This document shows positions 46,569 through 56,215 of a DNA stretch of 64,000 bases, one piece after another. The notes under the pieces were generated by a model. The model was not told the DNA's origin. It worked only from the letters and a program-made list of their open reading frames with translations, and made no database searches. A program made the position numbers and the translations under genes. The stretch covers positions 55,242,001-55,306,000 of the forward strand of contig CM060733.1 in the NCBI GenBank assembly GCA_030704615.1, given 5' to 3'. The DNA comes from Takakia lepidozioides. Its lineage: Eukaryota; Streptophyta; Takakiopsida; Takakiales; Takakiaceae. Numbering within the stretch: position 1 is the stretch's first letter; the number at the start of each line of letters is the position of its first letter.

Positions 46569-47237
46569 TTGCGACGCCGGGGGGTAAGACCAGCTGAGGT
46601 GTTCAGGCTGGCAGCTACACTTTGTGAGAGTGGGGAGGTTACTTCATCTTCTGCGGAGATAGTGGGAGGTGTAGTGCCAGAGGGATCCTCGGATTTGAGG
46701 GTCAAGACTGCCACGGCGGCGCCATGGCAAGCTGTAGCTGCCAGGTTGATGGAGCTGCCAGCTAGGCCAGCCATTGAGCGTGCCATGGTTACACCTGGAG
46801 TTGTCACGTTAGACAACCAGGATGACATTTTCTGTTTGAGTGGACCGGCAGGCAAGAGGTACCGGCCACTGCGGGTCTTGTTGGACTCGGGAGCTCAGCC
46901 ATTGATGCTGGGCAGAGCTACTATTACAGGCTTGGGCATCACGGAGGCGGATATGGAGCCTTGTCATTTCCAGATACAGACGTCTCTAGGAGGATCGAAG
47001 CAGGCTCGGGGCATGACACGGCGTGAGGTGGCTATCAGACTACGGCCGGATCATCCTACAAATGGCTCAGTGATGCAAGCCAAGGCCATTGTGACAGACG
47101 CGGTCTCATTCGATGTCCTGGTTGGTGGGGCAGTGTTGTACCCCATGGGCTTCACCTTGGATTTTTGGGAGGGGTCAGCTTCATATAGGCTTGCATGGCA
47201 GTCAGGGGAGGGCCGGGGCGTGTGCAGCTCCCTGTGA
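46569..47237 (+). pseudogene. gypsy aspartic protease region
   Basis: VTLDNQDDIFCL leads to the retropepsin core RVLLDSGAQPLMLG (DSG active site, about 46873-46905), then VTDAVSFDVLVGGAVLYPMG. The frame opens after a G-run (46576-46581) where an indel separates it from the upstream 46373-46568 frame. Its C-terminal end overlaps the methyltransferase-side frame in another register at 47195-47237. That could be a natural -1/+1 shift or an indel. Confidence 0.85.
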
Positions 47238-48847
47238 CTTTCATAGGAAGAGTTGCGGTTGCCCAGCGAGGCAAGATGCCGACACTAGCAGCATTCACAG
47301 CGGCAGTGAGTTGGCCTGGAGAGTTGCTTGAGGGCAACGCTCATTTAGAGGATGACATACCTCCAGCAGAACAGGATGACATGTATGATATGGCGGAGTT
47401 GCCTGCCATGGTTGCTCAGACTCCATTGTGGGGCACGAGCAAGGATTTGCATCGGGTTGCTGATCGATGGGTGCAACAAGCCTGGGTAGAGGCTTTTGTA
47501 CCGTCAGGAGAGGAAGAGAGTGCGGGGATTGCACCAGGACCACCTCAGTTGTCTCCATTGGACACCACACCTATTGTGTGGCAGTATCCGGATGAAGGCA
47601 TTTGTCTTCTGGACTTGTTTGGCGGGATCAGCACCGGATTGGCTGCTGTGTTACAGGCAGGTGTACGAGTTTGGCGTTACCTGTATGTGGAGAGGGATAA
47701 GACTGCATGACGCGTTTCACTTTGCCATGTTGCTCAGTTGGTGCAGCGGTACCCTAAGTTGTTGCCGGTGTCTGCAGTTCATGGATATCAGCAGGCCTTG
47801 CCAGTAGACATTTCGTTGCTGGGGGCGCAGGATTTGGAGCGGGTTGGCTCCATTGATCTGGTAGTGGCAGGTTGGCCTTGCCAAGGGCATTCATCAGCCG
47901 GGCATGGCAATGGATTGCGAGACTCGAGGTCGGGTCTGTTTTGGGAGATGGTGCAGGTTTTGCGCCACTTGCAGCTTCATCAAGCTGTATCTCCAGCATA
48001 CATCTTGGAAAATGTGCCACTGATGGGCGATTCTCGGGCCAGGGTGATGGCCAGTGTGCATCAAGTCCAGTTGTGGCTTGGGTCAACAGTGTTGCTAGAT
48101 GCAGCTACAGTAGGGTCACGGGCTCATCGTCCACGGCTATGGTGGACTAACTTGATGCCACCCGCACTGCTCAAGCGTGCATTTGATGGGGTGCAGCGGC
48201 CAGCACATCTCACAGTGGATAGCATTCTGGACACAGGGAGGCAGTCTCAACGTGTGAGACACGATAACCGTTCGCCTTTGGCAGTGGTCAACAAGGTGGG
48301 TCAACCACGAGCAGCATTACCTACACTGCTCAGTTTCCCAGGATCGCATGCTTTTCGGGATAGTAGACCTGGCCTCATGTGGGATGCTCAGTTGCAGCAG
48401 TTAGTGGAGCCTAATGCTGACGAGCGTGAGCGGGCAATGGGTTTTACCACTGGTACCACGGCGGTGTCGTCTCTTTCTGAGGCATCACGTCGTCAGGTGT
48501 TGGGGCAAGCAATGGATCTCAATTGCTTGACCTGGATTATCAGCTTGGCTATGGCTGAGCAACGCAGAGTGCGGAGTACACTTCCTTCGATGGTCTCTCT
48601 GCCTACTGAGACGGTACAGGTAGTGAGTGGAGGCGAGCATGTAAGGACCACGGGGTGCAGGCATCCATGGCACACGGGGGAGGTGCTCGAGGTTCAGAGG
48701 GAGTTGGCAACCAAGGTGGCGGTGATAGATGAGGTTGGGGATTTTTCTCGGGTGGAGGAAGTCCTTGAGGATGAGATGATGGGGCAGGATGAGGCCTTGT
48801 CACTGACTGAGCAGGTAGGGAGTACTGCTCAAGAGGTTGCAACATAG
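47195..48847 (+). pseudogene. retrotransposon-encoded C5 cytosine methyltransferase domain
   Basis: A roughly 300-residue C5-MTase in canonical (non-permuted) motif order. Motif I is CLLDLFGGISTGLAAVLQAG (47607-47665), motif II YLYVERDK. Motif IV is VAGWPCQGHSSAG with the catalytic Cys at 47879-47881. Motif VI is AYILENV (E at 48008), motif VIII SRAHRPRLWW, then a target-recognition region (LPTLLSFPGSHAF). Motif IX-like text is ERERAMGF and motif X is RQVLGQAMDLNCLTWII. It would methylate cytosine at C5 using S-adenosylmethionine. GGISTG resembles DNMT3-type motif I, while PCQG resembles DNMT1/bacterial enzymes. The frame runs on from the protease side and into reverse transcriptase with no start codon of its own, so it was part of the polyprotein. 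One TGA (47708-47710) splits it after motif II; TAG at 48845 ends it. The residues needed for catalysis are present. Confidence 0.93.
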
Positions 48848-51082
48848 CAACCACTAGACGCGTCCTCTACCTCTAAGCCCACTGGACTTAAGGTTGCAGT
48901 TACGGAGGACAATTGGGAGCCTGACATTGGACCCATTGTCACCGGAGGAGAGAGACAACGTATACGGCGGTTCCTGAGGGCTTACAGGAACTGCTTTGCC
49001 TTCAATTTGAAGGACTTGGGAGCACTGAAGGGTCAAGAGATCCATATTGAGTTGGCCACTGACACGCCAATCTTTCGGAGACCCTATAGATACAGTGACA
49101 TGGAGAGGTCTTTGATTCAGATGAGGACTCAAGATCTCTAGGAGGCAGGTTTGGTGGAGCTCTCTGGTGGAGAGTATGCTTCAGCCACAGTGATGCCAGC
49201 CAAGAAGGATGTCTATGGCAATTGGACGGAGAGACGTATGTGCGGTGATTACCGGCCTGTAAATCGTCAGACCGAGTCCGATAAGTATGCCATGCCAACA
49301 CCAGAGGAGATCTTTGATGCCATCAGGCATGCTAAGGTCTTTAGCACTTTGGATTTACGATCCGGATATCACCAATTGCCAATCAAGGAGGCGGACAAGC
49401 AGAAGACGGCATTCTGGGGGATCAATGAGCACGGCAAGGATTGCCTATATCAGTGGCGGTTCTTACCATTTGGGCTTAAGAATGCTCAGAGAGTCATGGA
49501 TAGGATTCTAGCAGGGGTGGACTTTGCTCGGTGCTACATAGATGCCATCATCATCTTTAGTGTTACGGTGGAGGAGCATGAGAGACACCTTCAGGTGGTA
49601 TTGGAGCGCTTGAGAGCGCACGGATTGAAGTTGCATCCGGGGAAGTGCAAGTTTTTCCACAATCAGATTGAGTATCTGGGTCACATGATATATCCTGGAG
49701 GATTGGGGGTACAACAGACTAAGGTAGAGGCCATTGCACAAATTCCACGCCCCACGGATGTGAGCCGAGTTTGAGCTTTCATGGGGTTGGCAAACTATCA
49801 TAGACGGTTTGTCAAGGGATTTAGTGCCATTGCAAAGGCTCTAACCAAGCTGACCAAGGTGGACTAGGAGTGGCAGTGGGAAGATGAGCAGGAACGAGCT
49901 TTTCAAGAGCTCGAGGCGAGGTTGACCTCGGCGCCTATCCTGAGACAACCTATCAGGGGGTGTCCCTTTCAGCTGCATACGGATTGGAGCATGCTGGGGC
50001 TTGGAGCGGTGCTCACACAGGTGGATGATGAGGGAAGAGAGTTTGTAGTGGCTTATGCTAGCCGCTCGAACAACGCTGCAGAGGCTAAGTACAGCTCATA
50101 TGAGGGAGAGTGCTTAGCTGCAGTGTGGGCCATGGCACACTTCAGGTGCTATCTATACGGCAATCTTTTCACCCTTGTCACGGATCACCAGCCACTCAAG
50201 TGGTTGATGGAGTCAGACAAGCTTACGGGGAAGCTTGCACGGTGGTCACTCATACTCCAGGAGTATGACTTTCAGGTTGTGCATCGACCGGGTTTGATCA
50301 ATCGGGATGCGGATGGATTGAGTCGCAATCCATGCACGAGCCAGCAGGATGACACTGGAGCTCGGTGGCATGGTGAGACGGACAAGGAGATGGTATCGGG
50401 ATGGCACGCATCTGCATTTTTGTGTATCTTGGCATCGGGAGGTCAGGTTGGACCTACAACAAGGATAACTGTAGACGGAGTGTCTGAGGACCCTAAGGCT
50501 AGTGTTGAGCCAGGTGGTGCCAGAGATATACATGAGGATTCGGCTGTGTTGGACTACCTCCGCACGGGAGACACGACAGCCACTGTGACTGCCAGGGAGA
50601 GGGATTGGATCCTGCAACAAGCCAAGAGGTTCAAGTGGGAGGGGATACACCTACTTCGAGTGTGGGAGGATGGTCGGGTGAGGATTGTGCCTCACCCCAC
50701 ACAGTGTGCATGGTTAGTGCGGCATGCCCATGAGGAGTTGGGGCATTTTGGAGTGCGACGCACTCATAGTTTACTGTAGGGGCAGTATTGGTGGCGTGGT
50801 ATGCATACAGAGGTGCAACAGTTTGTGGCTAGGTGCATGGTGTGTGACAGGGTGCGTGCTTCATTCAATGCCCATACACCACAGTTGCATCCTTTACCAA
50901 TCATGGGATTGGGCTACAGGTGGAGTCTTGACTTCGCAAGACCGTTGCCACTGACTATGCACCACCACAGATATGTGTTGGTGATGGTGGAGCACTTCTC
51001 CAAGTGGATTGAGTTGGTGCGGAGATTGGTTGTGTCCACACTGCTTGGGATAGTGGCAGTGGACATGACTGGAGGCAGCTAA
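48848..51082 (+). pseudogene. gypsy reverse transcriptase, RNase H, partial integrase
   Basis: RT has RRMCGDYRPVNRQT, STLDLRSGYHQLPI and WRFLPFGLKNA. The active site reads YIDA (49535-49546) where YIDD is expected, so this copy's RT is probably dead. RNase H follows (FQLHTDWSMLGLGAVL, VTDHQPLKWLM), then the DGLSR end. The integrase zinc finger has H...H (RHAHEELGHFG) and C...C (ARCMVCDR). The core stops after its first Asp. In-frame stops: 49139-49141 TAG, 49772-49774 TGA (where VR-FMGLANY is usual), 49865-49867 TAG, 50777-50779 TAG (where LLQ..YWWRGM is usual), and the terminal TAA at 51080. Confidence 0.92.
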
Positions 51083-51313
51083 CAAGACATGGGAGGCCAA
51101 GCTCATAGGAGTCAATACATGAGATCCCAAGCTCAAGTTCACAGGTTGCAAGATGGCGACTAACGATGGGGCAACTCTTGCACCCGGCCTCTTGATCTAT
51201 CGAGTTTGAGTGTAGTAGGGATAGTGGTGGAGGACTTAGTGAGGCTATGGTCACTATCACATCTTGTGGCTACCTGGACTTAGAGGGACCTAAGCACCAG
51301 CTAGGGGGGCGAT

Positions 51314-51996
51314 TGTGTGGACTAGTGACTGCCATAGTGGGCAGCATAGTGGCAGCCTAGTGACTGACTAGTTGTAGCCAAGTGGTTGGACTAGTGGTGG
51401 ACTAGTGATATACTAGTGTGTGGCGTGCACATGTGTTGTGTGGTTTTGGACAGCGATGTAGTTGTGTAGCGATATGTATGCGCACGACAGCTGTCAAATT
51501 ATTTTATCACTAGTGTGAAATTAGCTAGGAAATAGCTAGCTTTTACATATTGACATTTGGGATTGGCCCAAGTGTCAATCCAGGGGTCAAGGCAGATTTA
51601 GGCCCTGGAGTGGTTATCTTCACGGCAAGCGCGGGAGGCTCATCTTTCTCGAGTTGAGCCTCACCGCGCCTAGCTATGGCGCCGTAGTGTGGATTCCCCA
51701 TGGCATGGGGTGCACTTGGCTTGACTTGTATTTGAGTGATGAGTTTATATATGCATGAGCTATGCTTAAGCTTTGTGAGCTCGCATGAGCTTGTGCTTGT
51801 ATTCCTCTTCTTTATCCATTATATGGACTAGTAACTGCCATAGTGGGTAGTATAGTGACAGCCTAGTGACTGACTAGTTGTAGCCTAGTGGTTGGACTAG
51901 TGGCTGGACTAGTGATATACTAGTGTGTGGCGTGCACATGTGTTGTGTGGTTTTGGATAGCGATGTAGTTGTGTAGCGATATGTATGCGCACGACA
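51314..51996 (+). repeat. 3' LTR region with an internal ~172-bp duplication
   Basis: It starts TGTGTGGACTAG right after a polypurine tract. 51318-51489 and 51824-51996 are the same sequence, both ending GCGCACGACA, separated by about 334 bp. That spacer matches repeat pieces at 12.1-12.7 kb. Either one ~683-bp LTR has an internal duplication, or a ~505-bp LTR (ending TATCCA at 51818) was inserted beside or into another copy of itself. Confidence 0.7.
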
Positions 51997-52880
51997 AACA
52001 CTTTGGCGAGGGCTTTCTTACCTTCAGGACTGAGATCAGGAACAGGTGGTGGTGCAATTGCAGCAACAACATCTAAGGGGCCATGTTGTATGCCTATGGC
52101 CTCTAGTCCAAAGCCAACTTGCCCTCTTGTATTTCAGCAATGGGTAAGGCAGTGATGCGAGCCAGGACCTGCCCTTTCTTAATTGTCACATGGAAGCGCT
52201 CAGGGTTAGCAATTAGAATCTTGACTTCTTGCCACTAGAAGCATTCGTGTCTTTTCCGAATCGACTGCATATCCGCGACCACTCCGGGAACCACTTGGTA
52301 GTAAGCGGGACTACTGGAGAGTCGAAACAGACAATGTGGGCCCACGGGGGCATTTCGGACAGCGGACAGAAGTGGGGTCAACGACTCCGGAGTCGTAGCA
52401 GAATTCCGGACTATTTAACGAATTGCGTAAATACATAAAATTTGAAAAAGCCAAAATTACAAGTGGTTGTAATTACTACACATGCGACTACAAATTTTTG
52501 GCAGCACATTTGCTGACGTGGCTTTCACAAAAAGATGTAAACAAAATGTGGCCTTGGGGGAATAGATATTTTAATACGTGCTGTCTCCACCTGGCAGAGA
52601 CATGGATGCAAGTGTTGCGTCGGACATGGCTGGACATGGGAATGCGAATCCTGACACGACAAGGCCTTCGTATACTGTGAGCGCGCGTAGTGGCTTCTCA
52701 GAAGGGTGTGACATCGGGGTCTTGGTCATTCAACATTTACAGAATGCGCTGGATGGAGGCACGATGGAGCGCGCATACGGGCATGCCCTTCTGGCATCAA
52801 TTCCCAAGTATCCACGTAAGGTGAGGCTGCTGAATTGGGTTTTTGCCCGTCTAGTTTTCTGATAGCATGCTTGAAACGTT
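51997..52880. other. retroelement scrap (-) then unassigned DNA
   Basis: On the minus strand 52240-52030 reads QEVKILIANPERFHVTIKKG and QVLARITALP, a segment like the accessory text before plant gypsy reverse transcriptases, then stops. 52250-52880 holds only short frames with no family I know. Confidence 0.4.
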
Positions 52881-52904
52881 CATAGTGCCATTGAGTGGCC
52901 TTGC

Positions 52905-53870
52905 AATAATTTGATTTGTAGCTGCTTTTCCATTTCACAAGTTATGAAGAAGGCGTCACAGAAGAAGATCGCAAAGACGTCAAGGCTGAAGGATATGCCC
53001 TTTGGTTGTGAACTACAATCATATCATGCCAAACCCCATTTTCCCCACGCAAATGAGGGAGACATTCTGCATTTGCGAGTAGTGGGACTTAATTCCTTGC
53101 TTTAGCTTGAAGGCAGTTGTGACACCAGAGAAACTGGAAACTACCTCCAAGAAAGTTGAAACTCGCAAGATAGTCATGTATTCGTCTCATTATCTCCAAA
53201 CTGGGATTCCGAGTTATCAACCGACCCTTTACATGTGCGCTGGATGGAGTATAATTTTGGTTTAGGCATTTCCTACCACCAGACGTTCGCTTCTCCAATT
53301 TTTACATTTAAGGATGTGTCTGTGTTTATGGCACTCTTTCTCCCAATGAGGCCTGAGTACCCCCTGTACTTGCAAGAATTTGATGTGTAGCTGCTTTTCC
53401 CTTTCATAAGTTATGAAGAAGCAATCACAGAAGAAGATCGCAAAGAGGTCAAGGCTGAAGGCGTTCATTAATGGTTAGGATTCTAAAATCATATCATGCC
53501 AAACCAGCTTTTCCTGACGCAGATGGTGTCATGAGACATTTTGCGATTTGCGCGTAGGTGGACTTAATTTTGATGTTGACTTGAAGGCAGTTGTGACACC
53601 AGAGAAACTGGAAACTACCTCCAAGAAAGTTGAAACTCGCAAGATAGTCGTGTATCAATCTCGTCATCTCCAGCGATTCCGAGTTATCATCTGACCCTTT
53701 GGATTCGGACTGCATGGAGTATAATTCTGGGTTAGGCATTTCTTGCCACCACACGTTGGCTGTGACACCAGAGAAACTGGAACCTACCACCAAAAAAGTT
53801 GAAACTTGCCAGATAGTCATGTATTCGTCTCGTTTTCTCCAAACTGTGATTTTCAGTTATCATCCAACCC
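52905..53870 (+). repeat. 2.3-copy tandem repeat, ~468-bp unit
   Basis: Unit starts (GTAGCTGCTTTTCC) lie at about 52918 and 53388. A partial third copy starts at 53760 (GTGACACCAGAGAAACTGGA). Some frames look once-coding (KKIAKTSRLK; VTPEKLETTSKKVETRKIVM), with indels differing between copies. The family is unknown. It directly adjoins the PDF modules. Confidence 0.75.
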
Positions 53871-55110
53871 TGTATGCATGATTTGTGCAGAGGCATGCCT
53901 AGATGAAGGAGTAGGGATACAGTGTGGGTCCAGATTCTTCCAACAGAGTCGGCCTTCAAGCTCCAGATTACCTTTGATTCTCTGTTGGTTTTAGCTACAA
54001 GAAACCTGCATGGGTACCTGTTCAACTGGAATCTGTAGCAGCTGCGGCACAATTGAGCAAAATCAGGCGCTGCTAATGAAGGCACTTCCTTCGAGACCCA
54101 ATTCACCATGTTTTTCCCTCTTGTTAGATCCTGCCCTAAATTTTTATGGTTCAATTCTGCAAGTTAGCTGGTTGAGTGAACCTTTGATGGTTTGGAGTGA
54201 CTTTGACATGATGCTTCCAATGAGTCAACAGGAAAGTATCCAGAAACAGGTGACACATACGAGGCAAAGCGGTGGAATGAACACTTTTGTGACCCTGGCA
54301 GTCAATAGTGGGACAATCAAGGCAAATGGTGTATGCCTGTTGGATTGCAGAGAGTACCAGATGCAAGACAGCATAAGAACTAGTGTGATAAGTTGTGTTA
54401 GGTGTTTCCTAGAACAAATCTAGGCTACCATTATCAGCTACAAGGCAAGGATGTACGCATCTTTTCTGCAGAGGCAGTGATACCTGAAGGAGCAGGGATG
54501 GAGTGTGGGTCCACATTCATCCAAGAGGGCCAGATTTCAAGCACAAGATTACCTATGATTCCCTGTGGATCAATAGCGGCAACAAACCTGCATGGGTAGA
54601 TGGTCAAGTGGAAGCGTAACAGCAACCGGCTCATATCTGGAAATCAGGCACTGCTAATGAAGGCACCGCGTTCAACACATTTCAGGCGCTTTTCCCCTCT
54701 TATCAAAATTGGCCCTAAAATTTCATGTTCAATTCTGCAAGTTTGCTACTTCAGTTAATCTTTGACAATTTGGAGTGACTTTGAAGTGATGATGCCAATG
54801 TCACAACAGGAAAGTGAGGGGAAACAGGTAACACAGACGTCGTCAAAGCTGTGGAATGACTTCTTTTCTGACCCTGGCAGGCAACGGTGGGTCAACCGAG
54901 GCCAAAGGGTAAATGCACGTTGAAATACAGAGAGTGGCACATATCCATTGAGCGGGAATAGTGTGATGAGTCTGAATTGGGTTTTTCCTAGAACAAATGA
55001 AGGTAGTCATTGTCAGCTGCTAGCACCAAGGCAAGCATGTATGCATGATTTCTGCAGAGCATGGATAGCGAAGGTGCAGAGATAGAGTTTGGATCCAGAT
55101 TCATCCAAGA
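53871..55110 (+). pseudogene. tandem OSB-type PDF modules, broken
   Basis: Second-half exons lie at about 53937-54060, 54515-54620 and 55098-55115 (truncated). First-half exons lie at about 54185-54330 and 54765-54908, the latter with KLWNDFFSDP then RWVNRGQR in place of the WWDNRGK core. Each second half follows a GGGTCCA(G/C) acceptor-like word, and KPAWVDGQ is recognisable. The module period is near 570 bp, as at 10-11 kb. Stops (TAG within QWW, TGA after LPM) make them non-functional. Confidence 0.7.
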
Positions 55111-55989
55111 AATGTACTGGGAATGCAGATTTCAATATGATGGCGTGCTGCATCGCGACATAAACTTGCATTTGACATTCAGGGTTAGGATTCATGCAAT
55201 TTGGTGCTGGTCAGCCCTGCACAATTCCTCCGCAAAAGTAGGAGCCCATCCAAGGGATGGGGACCTCGTAAGTGCTTCTTCATTTGGTACTCACCTTCTT
55301 TTTGCATCGCACTTGTGCTGCAAGGGGCAAAGCCATTCATTTGGCTGGAGGTTCAATTCCTCTTCAAGTGAGCTATTCCCGTGTCACTACAATCAATTAG
55401 ATGTGTGTGTGGTGGTTGGTGGATTTGCGGCTCTAGGGGGTCTTGCCAAGTGCTTGCAGGGATCAACGTTAATGTGGACGTGGCAGTACATGCAGCAAAA
55501 AAGCTCCTCCACTGGTGAAGAAGACCATGCTGCAACATATGTCATGCTTCGAGAGTGCTGCTACTGGGTAGGTGGGAGAATGCAACAATGGTGAGAAGGA
55601 AAGCAAAAGAAGCACGAAAAGGTGCCATCCGGTCCTGCTCCTTTGGAGACACCCCCCATTCCATTGGTCTTTGTTCCTTGAAAGCATGCAGATGTGCCAG
55701 AAAAGGCATGCACACATTCACGTCTACTTCCCGTATATGAAAACGATCCTCTCCTCACATGTCAGAAACAATATTGGCAAGTAAATATAGGTTTGTTCAC
55801 AAGTCAGTACGGACCACATTTCGGGACATTATCGATACGATTAACTGTCTCACCCTTGCGCACTTGCAGGACTGTACAAAATGGGTTCTAAGGACAGTAA
55901 GAGTCCTTAGCACAGCTCTCGTCTAAGAGCTGCCAGCTTAATGGACACTGAGATTCAGCTGGGCTCACTGTTCGTATCCGAAGAATCTT
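55111..55989. other. unassigned stretch
   Basis: A plus frame at 55061-55594 and shadows on the other strand show no domain. No repeat partner was noticed. Confidence 0.35.
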
Positions 55990-56215
55990 CCACTTCATGC
56001 ATGGGTGTCATCTGAAAAGAAAACTTGCTCAACTTGCAATAGGAAGATGAATGGCTCTTCATCTGGTGGTAGCATTTTTCTGAAATCAGCAAGGAGGAAC
56101 CCGTACTCGTCCCGTTTCATGGTGGCATTCTCTCCCACCATATTGAACAACGGAATAGAATTGGCTTCACAAGACCATAGTCTACTTTAAGGATCTCTTT
56201 GATGACTCCTACATA
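55990..56215 (-). pseudogene. CACTA DUF4216 fragment
   Basis: The minus strand matches 59040-59230 of the larger transposase copy, including the MKRDEYGFLL and MLPPDEEPF type blocks. It is isolated and diverged, showing a second CACTA copy once lay here. Confidence 0.7.

Larger units (their letters stand above)
46084..51489 (+). mobile_element. Ty3/gypsy retrotransposon carrying a cytosine-5 DNA methyltransferase
   Basis: In order: degenerate gag-side text (46084-46568), protease, DNA methyltransferase, reverse transcriptase, RNase H and a truncated integrase, then a GGGGGGCGAT polypurine tract and an LTR start at 51314. No 5' LTR or primer site was found, so the 5' end is lost. From 47195 to 51082 everything lies in one frame, interrupted by six nonsense codons and no frameshift. 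The integrase is cut by deletion at about 51080, just after its first catalytic Asp region (SLDFARPL, EHFSKWIEL). The copy is inactive, but the design shows an element that recruited a methyltransferase. Confidence 0.9.

Noticed and set aside
47600-48600. Bacterial contamination or a bacterial restriction-modification gene as the source of the methyltransferase
   Set aside because: The frame is fused in register to gypsy RT and is next to a gypsy protease. No restriction gene or bacterial operon features are present.
47600-48600. A host DRM-type methyltransferase pseudogene
   Set aside because: Plant DRM enzymes have a permuted motif order (VI-X before I-V) and UBA domains. Here the order is I to X with no UBA.
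51318-51996. A TRIM-type mini LTR element made of the two 172-bp repeats
   Set aside because: No primer binding site follows the first copy and no polypurine tract precedes the second. LTR duplication explains it better.
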